A stretch of DNA of 46,058 nt. It comes from Thermoplasmatota archaeon. Lineage in GTDB: Archaea > Thermoplasmatota > Thermoplasmata > Thermoplasmatales > Thermoplasmataceae. A model generated the notes under the pieces. That model made no database searches and was not told the origin of the DNA. It saw only the letters and a program-made list of their open reading frames with translations. A program made the position numbers and the translations under genes. The DNA lies in contig JAMCPG010000036.1 of assembly GCA_023379845.1 (NCBI GenBank), positions 1 through 46,058 on the forward strand, given 5' to 3'. This document shows, in pieces, positions 39,696-46,058 of the stretch. Each line of letters begins with the position of its first letter. Position 1 is the first letter of the stretch.

Positions 39696-42600
39696 TCATA
39701 CCTTCTTTCTTGCCAGAAGGTAGAAGACAAACCCGGCCACAGCAACCATTGCGACAATTGCGAGTATGAACTCAATCTCGAACACAAGTGCATTGGGCGA
39801 CGTAAACTGTATAACGAGATATGCCGCAGATCCGCTGACGACAAAGGTACCGCTGGGGTTTGAAATCTTGTATCCGCTGACGCCGTAGACGGTATAGGCA
39901 TATGACCCATTTGTCAATGACAATACGAGCGGTATGCTGGATAGATTATATTTTACACCGTCAAAGAGAATTGTCCAGTTCTGGTTTGCAGGAAGGCCGG
40001 ATTCCGAGATGCTTACGGAATATTTCAGCTTGAAGAACTCAATCTGTATCGACAAAGCTGAGCCGTTTACGGTGAATGTTCCATAGAACTGGGCCGCAGT
40101 GTATATGTTGCTGGACCGCGAAAAATTATAGCTGTAAGTCCCATTTGTAAGGTTCAAGCTCACAGTGTCTGCGAGGATATTCCCCGTACTTATCACACCG
40201 TTGACATCAAGAGACCAAGTTACATTGGAAGGCAGACCCGATTCAATAAATGTAACTTTGTATAGTTTTTTCTCGAAGTGCAGGGTTATTGAAAGATTCC
40301 CGCCATCTATGATGAAGGTCCCATTATTAGTTGGGGCGTAAATGGAATCAGATGAGTAGGCGCTGTACTGGTACGGCCCATCGGTCACGTTTGCAGAATA
40401 GGATCCGTTTGTCGGTATCCCTGGAGATGGAGGCAACCCCAGGATATTCACGTACCATGAAGCACCTGCGGGCAGCCCAGTCTCGTTAAAAGTAACAACA
40501 TAGTTTCCGCGAACGCTAGAGTAAATGCCCTGCTGAAGGCTCTTTTCAAGGTAGCCGAAGGTCCAGCTATCATTACCTGAGGGAGAATACCCAATATTCG
40601 CACCAATCGATCCGCTCTGTGTCGTCTGAAGGGAAACGACACTGCTCTCGGGTGAAACCCATGTTTGGGATTCGAACGGAAGAAGCATGGGAATAAAGCT
40701 TCCTCCCGTACCCGGGCCAAATACGCCAGCCTTGGAGGACAATGCGCCTGTGACAAGTAACTGCGGTGAGAATGTTCCAGATGCAGCCGGTAACCCGTCT
40801 GGCCCGGTAGACACAACTGAATCTGCATAGAAATAATCATAGTGCAGTCGACCGATAATATAAGCAGCGCCTGGTACCTGGAGAGTAAGCACCGCAGATC
40901 CAATTCTAGAACTTATGATGCTGCCCAGGTACCCTGGCGTCGTGACAAGCAAGGATGTTATATTGAATGGATGGGCCCATGGAATAAATATCGCAGTGGA
41001 ATTGTATTCATATCTTGCAATGCCCGGGTAGAGACCCATGTATGGTGTTTCTATCTGCAGCGAAAAGTTCCCGGAAAAGCCGGTCTCATTCAGTCCTGAG
41101 ATCTGTATGATTGCCTGTACCCAGAATGCCGGTGTTCCAAGGCTTGAGGCAAGATAAAAGTTCTGCTGTATAGATGCGTTGAAACTGCTGAAGACATTTC
41201 CATCAGCCAAGTAAGAGGTAGCGTTGATGCTGGAAAGATTCATGGTATCCATAACACCGGATAGAAGACCGGAACGTATTGTGAAATTTTCATTCATGAC
41301 AAATGATGTGAAATTATATGCATTAATGGATCCCCATCCATTTAGAAGGCTGTATCCATATCGATCCGAGTAGAGAGTGTTGTATCCATGTATCACGGGT
41401 CTGTATGGCCTGCTTGAAAGTGATGTGTTGTAGGCAGTGGAACCGTAATGCCCCACACCGCCCGGATAAGATACAAGATTGTACTCTGCCGTCCCGATTC
41501 TGTATAGTGTTGGATCCAGGAAACCCAGCGCCTGTGATCCCTGACTCTCAATTGAATGATCTATTTCCGCAATGACGCCGGCAGTAAGCGGGGATGCAAT
41601 GCTCGTACCAGCTACCGCCTCGAACGGGTACCCCTGTGAAGCGTTGGTCGCGTCATAGGTGAAACCGCTCACAGTGAGGGTCATTATTGTGTTATTTGCA
41701 AGTGCCGAGATGTCCGGTACTCCTCGACCCTGCCCCTTTATTATCGAGTTTGCAGATGAATTAATCTGCCAGGATGGTTCCGGAAAGACGCTTGATATGC
41801 CGGATGTTGTTCCTACTGCCGTAGAAAGGGTGGAGAGTGATGCAGGCTCATACCAGTTTGTCTCGGATGAAATATCAAGAGATTTGTTGAGTGTCACGGT
41901 AACCCCGCCCACCGCAACCATCCCAAAATTATTGTATGCCATGGAAGCGGGAAAGCTGACATTTGATCCTATGTACTCCGAGCTGGAAGTGCTGTCGGCG
42001 TCATCACCGCTGGAAGCCAGCACGGTGATTCCTCTCGCGTTTGCCTCCTGAAGATCGTTGTACCAGATTGTGCAATTGCCATCTGTTCCTCCCCATGAAT
42101 TTGATATTACAGAAACATTGTCAAGAGCCGAATACGCCGGAGAAGGATTCAGGATTGAACTGAATGCATCCACTAGGTTTGCGGTGGATGAATTGTTTCC
42201 GTACACGTTATAGATTGAAGACCCGGGAGCAGTGCTACCCAGCATCTCCAGGTCAAGGGTATTCTCCACATATGCTCCTGTCGAATCGTATGATGCCCTT
42301 ATGCCCGGAAGAGGGGCGCCGTCTATTGGGTAGGCATATATCTTGCTGTGCGGCTCGCCTGGCGGAAGGGTTTCATTGTAATAAGTGTATATATCAGAAG
42401 GTACGAATGGGCCAACATAAGTATCGGGCGAAATAAGGCCTCCATTCGAAGTTATCTCCTTTGTGGTTCCAGTGTATTCACCACTCCAGAGAATGGTGGC
42501 CTCCACCATGTTAGTCGGATAGCCGAACTGCTCAAACAGCGTCTTTTCTTGCATTGCAATCTGCATGTCTGATCCGAATAGGTACTGGGCACTGGTCGAG

Positions 42601-43337
42601 TTGACGGGTATTGGATAACCGTTCTGCGTAGTATTTTGTCCAATGTTTTCCGCAACTTGCTTGGTTTGTATTGAGAGTTGCGAATGTTCGTTTACAAGAA
42701 CAGAATAGTTGGACAAGCCGGCAATACCGGATACATCGCCTGCTATGACATACGGTAAAGAAGGTGCTGCAGATGGTGCAAAATATGACCCCAAAGAGGA
42801 TTCAAAGCGCATCAATGACACACCAAAAATATCTGCTATCTGTTTGGGAGAGGCTGAGAAAGACACCTCCATCCTGTCTGAGAACTCGTTCAGGTTTGTA
42901 ACTCCATTCTGCTTCAGATAAGATATCAGGTCCTGATATATGGCTGTTGAACCACCGAACATAGTATCAAACTGTTCCTTGGTCAGGTATTCATGATACA
43001 GGGGTGAAGAAGGATTCGATACTTCCGAAAGAAACTGTTGCAACATGCCTTCATTGCTAGGGTTAAGCCCTATTACGATGTTCACTGTACCAGTGTATGC
43101 ATGGCCCTGCTTGTTCTGAGTGGCTGGAGGCATGGGGCATCCTTTGGTATAATCAGCAACCTCCTGCATTGGCCCGAGAAAAATTGCTCCTGTACTCTGC
43201 CCGGTACTCGCTGCAGGAGGGATGATTGCAGATCCAGACGAACCATTTGCAGCCATCACACTCAGCATTGCAGAGGCTGTAAGAACCAGAACTATAACGT
43301 AGGACAAAATTATCTTTTTATTAGTGGGGCGTTCCAA
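39696..43337 (-). CDS. Secreted S53 (sedolisin/kumamolisin-type) protease with C-terminal repeat domains and membrane anchor
   Basis: A 1213-residue protein. Signal peptide (IILSYVIVLVLTASAMLSVM), then an S53 activation prodomain (about 80-240) and the catalytic domain: Glu358 and Asp362 (VENTLDLEM), the oxyanion Asp445 (SSGDDAD) and Ser579 in VAGTSIASPLTAG. A long region follows (about 690-960), then four VTF.E.GLP..W modules like those of the propeller protein, and a final helix (EFILAIVAMVAVAGFVFYLL) with RKKV tail. These enzymes cleave proteins at acid pH and fit a peptide-using acidophile. The start is TTG at 43337 (MERPTNKK). The extracellular part is anchored so that it stays at the cell surface. 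Many N-x-S/T sites are present. Confidence 0.93.
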   Translation of the reverse strand: MERPTNKKIILSYVIVLVLTASAMLSVMAANGSSGSAIIPPAASTGQSTGAIFLGPMQEVADYTKGCPMPPATQNKQGHAYTGTVNIVIGLNPSNEGMLQQFLSEVSNPSSPLYHEYLTKEQFDTMFGGSTAIYQDLISYLKQNGVTNLNEFSDRMEVSFSASPKQIADIFGVSLMRFESSLGSYFAPSAAPSLPYVIAGDVSGIAGLSNYSVLVNEHSQLSIQTKQVAENIGQNTTQNGYPIPVNSTSAQYLFGSDMQIAMQEKTLFEQFGYPTNMVEATILWSGEYTGTTKEITSNGGLISPDTYVGPFVPSDIYTYYNETLPPGEPHSKIYAYPIDGAPLPGIRASYDSTGAYVENTLDLEMLGSTAPGSSIYNVYGNNSSTANLVDAFSSILNPSPAYSALDNVSVISNSWGGTDGNCTIWYNDLQEANARGITVLASSGDDADSTSSSEYIGSNVSFPASMAYNNFGMVAVGGVTVTLNKSLDISSETNWYEPASLSTLSTAVGTTSGISSVFPEPSWQINSSANSIIKGQGRGVPDISALANNTIMTLTVSGFTYDATNASQGYPFEAVAGTSIASPLTAGVIAEIDHSIESQGSQALGFLDPTLYRIGTAEYNLVSYPGGVGHYGSTAYNTSLSSRPYRPVIHGYNTLYSDRYGYSLLNGWGSINAYNFTSFVMNENFTIRSGLLSGVMDTMNLSSINATSYLADGNVFSSFNASIQQNFYLASSLGTPAFWVQAIIQISGLNETGFSGNFSLQIETPYMGLYPGIARYEYNSTAIFIPWAHPFNITSLLVTTPGYLGSIISSRIGSAVLTLQVPGAAYIIGRLHYDYFYADSVVSTGPDGLPAASGTFSPQLLVTGALSSKAGVFGPGTGGSFIPMLLPFESQTWVSPESSVVSLQTTQSGSIGANIGYSPSGNDSWTFGYLEKSLQQGIYSSVRGNYVVTFNETGLPAGASWYVNILGLPPSPGIPTNGSYSANVTDGPYQYSAYSSDSIYAPTNNGTFIIDGGNLSITLHFEKKLYKVTFIESGLPSNVTWSLDVNGVISTGNILADTVSLNLTNGTYSYNFSRSSNIYTAAQFYGTFTVNGSALSIQIEFFKLKYSVSISESGLPANQNWTILFDGVKYNLSSIPLVLSLTNGSYAYTVYGVSGYKISNPSGTFVVSGSAAYLVIQFTSPNALVFEIEFILAIVAMVAVAGFVFYLLARKKV

Positions 43338-43690
43338 CAGACAATCGCTTAGTTAGTGAAACTTAGTTCAAATATGTTTCCAGGTTGTCTCATAAGTCCT
43401 TAGTTGTTGCAGCATTATAGCTTGAACTTATGGAAATACTGCGATTCACTACTGTTTAGCATTCCTTTATGATATTAATGAACATTGATCCAAAACGAAT
43501 AACATCTGTGAATTGGTAGGATCCGACTCATCCATTTGAGTTTTCTTTTTATCTGGAAGCACCAGCATCATGTGAGAGCCGGAGTATGCGAAGTTACATT
43601 TATCAATTGATTTCAGCTCATTCCGACTGTCAGGTTTTTGATCTTAGTTTTTAGGTACTTTTATTATATGCTTTGAAAAGATAAATTATT
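43338..43690. other. Intergenic promoter region without a gene
   Basis: No ORF or RNA gene that I can support. It carries the upstream regions of two divergent genes. An AT-rich box (caaatatgttt, about 43368-43378) fits the protease gene, and tttattatatgc (about 43660-43671) lies about 25 bases before the ATG at 43691 and fits a leaderless start of the DUF2173-like gene. Confidence 0.5.
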
Positions 43691-44053
43691 ATGACAATAG
43701 ATGAACTGTTTTCGATTAAGGGCGTTGTTGCTGCGGGTGAATTTGACGAACTCGGAAGATTGAAAGGATTTAAGTCAAAAACGCTGACGAAGCAGCAGGC
43801 AGATTCTACAGCAATGCTGAGCGGTTCACTCGTTTCTCTATTAGCAACGATCTCATCGCTGTATACTACCTATTGCGGTGTATTGCTTTCACCGTTCCGT
43901 GGAGTTACAGTGAAAGGGGCAGACTATTCAATAATGCTTCATTGCGGCGAAAAGACATGTCTTGGAGTCATAATAAAAAACGCAGATGCAGATTATGCGA
44001 ATATAGAAAAAAAAGTGGAATATTTCTCAAACCAACTTGCGATTAAGACGTGA
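43691..44053 (+). CDS. DUF2173-like protein
   Basis: A 120-residue protein starting MTIDELFSIKGVVAAGEFDE and LGRLKGFKSK, the start pattern of DUF2173 (roadblock/LC7-like) proteins from acidophilic and sulfur-oxidising bacteria and archaea. The middle part, ADSTAMLSGSLVSLLATISS, is one helix, and the end SIMLHCGEKTCLGVIIKNA is a strand pair with two Cys (at about 84 and 89). These small proteins are thought to act as dimeric regulatory or scaffold proteins, without an enzyme motif. The TATA box 25 bases upstream gives a leaderless transcript. It is a single gene between the protease and tRNA-Leu. Confidence 0.65.
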   Translation: MTIDELFSIKGVVAAGEFDELGRLKGFKSKTLTKQQADSTAMLSGSLVSLLATISSLYTTYCGVLLSPFRGVTVKGADYSIMLHCGEKTCLGVIIKNADADYANIEKKVEYFSNQLAIKT

Positions 44054-44286
44054 CTTTCAGATTACGGATTTACTCGATAATTCTCTGCCAAACAGCATTC
44101 TATCTGCCTAATAATAAACGTGATAGTAGAGCCGTAAACACTTTAATTTCAACTTGAAAGCAAGGATGTTATCTGATCCTTGACACATATGAATGCGATA
44201 TCGTGAATCTCTATTTTCAATGCAAGTCTTATTTAATGAAGAAGAGAATTTTTTTTGTAATTATTGAATGGTATCCTAATACAAAA

Positions 44287-44371
44287 TGCGGAGAGCCGGA
44301 TTCGAACCGGCGAACCCCTACGGGAATGGACCCTAAATCCATCACCTTTGACCTGGCTCGGCAATCTCCGC
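44287..44371 (-). tRNA. tRNA-Leu (anticodon UAG)
   Basis: On the minus strand the gene starts GCGGAGA (44371-44365) and ends TCTCCGC, a perfect acceptor stem, with T arm GCCGG-TTCGAAT-CCGGC. The anticodon arm is AUGGA-UUUAGGG-UCCAU, anticodon UAG (Leu), and a long variable arm (TCCCGTAGGGG) marks it as a class II tRNA. No intron. Its 5' half and upstream flank are duplicated at 45814-46050. Confidence 0.95.
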
Positions 44372-44572
44372 TTTGTAATGAGGGTATATTTGTTTGATAT
44401 TTTAAAAGTCTACATTTTTCCTCTATCTTGGAATTTTATCCTTTCCACAAATTGATTGACGAGATATACAGGTAAACAAGGATTGGAAATAAATCCAGTT
44501 AATAATTTTATTTATGGTTATTTAATGGATGGAAGGTGAAAATTCTTTTGAAACGTCTCATTACTTTGTCCC
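44334..44572. repeat. Direct repeat, copy 1 (5' half of tRNA-Leu and its upstream region)
   Basis: This stretch includes the 5' half of tRNA-Leu (minus strand) and about 200 bases upstream of it. It repeats at 45814-46050 in the same orientation with roughly 85-90% identity by eye; shared landmarks are tgatattttaaaagtctac, gacgagatatacagg and aaataaatccagttaataat. The copy here lies next to the intact tRNA gene. Confidence 0.8.
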
Positions 44573-44900
44573 ATCCTCTAAAAAGACGGTTTAAATATCA
44601 AATGGGTATTATTTCACATTGCAGCAAAAGAAAAGGCTAAAACAGAGGAGTATCAGTCTCAGAAAGAATTGAGGCAGAAGATTCGAAAGGAGTGGAGAAA
44701 CATTGAGCCAAAGTTGGTAGAAATTAACAGGTATATTCTGAACCATTAATAGTGAAACTGTCAAACGAAAGTCACATTTTCTATCCTAAATTCTCATTTC
44801 ACTTTATTCTTAATTTTCAGTGAAAGAATATTCGAACCTGTTATAGTTGCACAGAGAATCATTGGATAAGGTTTTATATTCTGTCATACTTGTTATACTC
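44573..44900 (+). other. Gene remnant and promoter of vapBC
   Basis: An open frame without ATG at about 44598-44749 reads NIKWVLFHIAAKEKAKTEEY, SQKELRQKIRKEWRNIEPKL, VEINRYILNH and stop; it is charged and helical and could be the tail of a small DNA-binding or antitoxin protein. Nothing else is recognised. A TATA box (ttttatatt, 44873-44881) directly precedes the vapB gene by about 25 bases. Confidence 0.35.
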
Positions 44901-45176
44901 ATGCCTGGTATTGAAAAAAAGGTAACGAGCGATATTCTTGTTGTTAGAAAGATCAATAAAAACCTCTATAATAAATTCAGAGAAAGAGCTTTGGAAGAAC
45001 ATAGGAACATTGGAGATGCTCTCAATGAGGCAATGGTTGAGTGGCTAAAGAAACAGGATGCGCGGAAAAAGCTACATATTGAAGAAATTCTGAATCTAAA
45101 TGGGATAGTAAAGACAAAGGAACCAGTCAAATGGAGTGCGGAGGTCGACGAAACGCTTTATGGTGAGTCAACTTGA
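44901..45176 (+). CDS. vapB: VapB-type antitoxin
   Basis: A 91-residue acidic/basic protein. From the ATG at 44901 the N-terminus reads MPGIEKKVTSDILVVRKINK then NLYNKFRERALEEHRNIGDALNEAMVEWL, which fits a ribbon-helix-helix DNA-binding domain (strand IEKKVTSDILVV, helices NLYNKFRERA and NIGDALNEAMVEWL). The C-terminal half (KLHIEEILNLNGIVKTKEPV) is a flexible part that would wrap the toxin. I prefer 44901 over the TTG at 44847 because a TATA box lies 25 bases upstream. It overlaps vapC by four bases (ttga), as usual in vapBC. It would neutralise VapC and repress its own operon. Confidence 0.82.
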   Translation: MPGIEKKVTSDILVVRKINKNLYNKFRERALEEHRNIGDALNEAMVEWLKKQDARKKLHIEEILNLNGIVKTKEPVKWSAEVDETLYGEST

Positions 45177-45577
45177 TCTTTATCGATACAAGTGTACTGG
45201 TTGCCTTTATAGTTAATAAAGACACAAATCATGAGAAAGCCGTTTCAATAATGGAAGAAATAGTCGCCGGGAAACATGGCCAAGCAATCACTTCTGAGTA
45301 TGTATTCGATGAAACAGTGACTGTAGTTTTGGTTCGTTCTAAATCATTGTATTTGGCTTCCAAATCAGGGAATTTGATTAAGGAGTCAATGCCTGTACTC
45401 GAAGTTGGCAACCATACATTTGAGGCAGCCTGGAACAGGTTCAGAAATCAAAAAGATACAAAATTTAGCTTCACAGATTGTACAATTCTTGAGGTTGTGG
45501 AATCTAACCATATTGATAAACTGGCCACTTTTGACAAGGAATTTGAATGCAGCAACAATTTCAAAGTGGTTGGATAA
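45173..45577 (+). CDS. vapC: VapC-type PIN-domain toxin
   Basis: A 134-residue PIN-domain RNase. Metal-binding acidic residues are Asp5 (IFIDTSVLVA), Glu47 (YVFDETVTV), Asp102 (SFTDCTILEV) and Asp121 (ATFDKEFE). Length and motif spacing are normal for VapC. The start is TTG at 45173 overlapping the vapB stop. VapC cleaves tRNA or rRNA and stops translation when VapB is lost. It lies in a 1.2-kb segment bracketed by direct repeats with tRNA-Leu parts, which marks the pair as a mobile or recently inserted module. Confidence 0.88.
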   Translation: MIFIDTSVLVAFIVNKDTNHEKAVSIMEEIVAGKHGQAITSEYVFDETVTVVLVRSKSLYLASKSGNLIKESMPVLEVGNHTFEAAWNRFRNQKDTKFSFTDCTILEVVESNHIDKLATFDKEFECSNNFKVVG

Positions 45578-45813
45578 CAGTTTATTCAATTAATCGTTTC
45601 ACTCTTTTAGTAAACTGGAAGAACCAAAATAATGGCTATAAATCCAGCTCTGGATCTTTTGGGCATATTTTACAGAGATGAGGGAATATTCCTCCCATAT
45701 TTCAAGAGACAAAATTTTACCAAAATTTTTCTTTCGTTTAGATAATACTTTGAACTGCCATAGCTGTTGGGAAATTCAATCAGATTCGTTTCTAGAATTA
45801 AATTGGTCCATTA
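45578..45813. other. Intergenic stretch with no clear gene
   Basis: Between vapC and the second direct repeat. A 37-codon frame at 45632-45745 (MAINPALDLLGIFYRDEGIF) is open, but I cannot assign it and the AT-rich end (ttttaccaaaatttttc) could equally be a terminator for vapBC. No RNA gene. Confidence 0.35.
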
Positions 45814-46050
45814 ATCCATCACCTTCGACCTGACTCGGGAATCTCCGCTTTGCAATAGAGATATGATTGTTTGATATTTTAAAAGTCTACATTTTCCCTT
45901 TTACGCGGAATTTTATCCTTTCCACGAATTGGTTGACGAGATATACAGGCGAATGAGGATAGAAAATAAATCCAGTTAATAATTTTATTTAAGGTTATTT
46001 AATGGATGATGGGGAAATTCATCCAAACGTCTCAATAGTTCGTCTTAGGA
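45814..46050. repeat. Direct repeat, copy 2 (partial tRNA-Leu and upstream region)
   Basis: Matches 44334-44572 in the same orientation. The tRNA part runs from the anticodon stem to the 5' end and has several changes (for example gactcggg for ggctcggc), so it is not a functional gene. The right end of the window lies within or just after the repeat, so its full extent cannot be seen. Confidence 0.8.
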
Positions 46051-46058
46051 TGTGCGAT

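Noticed and set aside
44203-44397. Short plus-strand frames across the tRNA-Leu gene
   Set aside because: They run antisense through a well-formed tRNA and have no protein features.

Overview
The window is about 46 kb of archaeal chromosome, most likely from an unclassified member of the Thermoplasmatales (acidophilic Euryarchaeota related to Thermoplasma, Ferroplasma and Cuniculiplasma). The evidence is an sn-glycerol-1-phosphate dehydrogenase for archaeal lipids, deoxyhypusine synthase, archaeal S12 and S7, an archaeal OBG-type GTPase with a TGS domain, VapBC and HicBA modules, an acid-type S53 (sedolisin) secreted protease, C-terminally anchored surface proteins, and A/T-rich TATA boxes about 25 bases before many start codons (leaderless transcripts). 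No rRNA and no CRISPR array is present; two tRNA genes are (Val-GAC and Leu-UAG). TTG and GTG starts are frequent.

Layout. (1) 0-7.3 kb is an accessory zone. It holds the edge of a membrane transporter gene, a Panacea/YwgA-like gene paired with a PIN-domain gene, an IS3-family element with a nonsense-mutated orfB, a hicBA pair with a nonsense-mutated hicA, an ArsR-MFS divergent pair with a palindromic operator, two unknown small genes and an HsdM fragment. Degenerate copies of the 3' end of the tRNA-Val gene punctuate this zone, which ends at the intact tRNA-Val, so it looks like a pile-up of integrations at one tRNA. (2) 7.4-12 kb is core: isoaspartyl peptidase, egsA, a UPF0179 protein, the OBG GTPase, an HxlR regulator and a YceI protein. 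(3) 12.3-18.4 kb is again mobile: a broken gene, an IS1634/IS4-like transposase with a divergent companion ORF inside shared inverted repeats, an IS3 scar, a 7-bladed beta-propeller surface protein made of 123-bp DNA repeats, and an IS256-type remnant. (4) 18.5-24.8 kb is core: rps12-rps7, an MFS carrier, a CopD-like membrane protein, deoxyhypusine synthase, an ornithine cyclodeaminase-like protein and a GT4 glycosyltransferase.

(5) 24.9-31.5 kb is the most interesting block: a tight six-gene operon coding for a membrane complex related to group 4 [NiFe] hydrogenases and complex I (HyfC/E/F/G/I/B-like). The large subunit has lost all four Ni-binding cysteines, so the complex cannot be a normal hydrogenase; it fits the energy-converting-hydrogenase-related (Ehr) class. 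The small subunit keeps the four N2-cluster cysteines and carries a half ferredoxin at its N-terminus. A TATA box and a 20-codon leader ORF precede the operon.

(6) 31.5-39.7 kb carries an exported protein, an ABC exporter, a hemerythrin-like protein, a small coiled-coil protein, a DsrE-like protein, a PolX-PHP DNA polymerase, and an SDR gene overlapping a queA-like gene (unexpected because archaea make archaeosine). (7) 39.7-46 kb has a large S53 protease with the same repeat domains as the propeller protein, a DUF2173-like protein, tRNA-Leu, and a vapBC pair bracketed by about 235-bp direct repeats that include the 5' half of tRNA-Leu.
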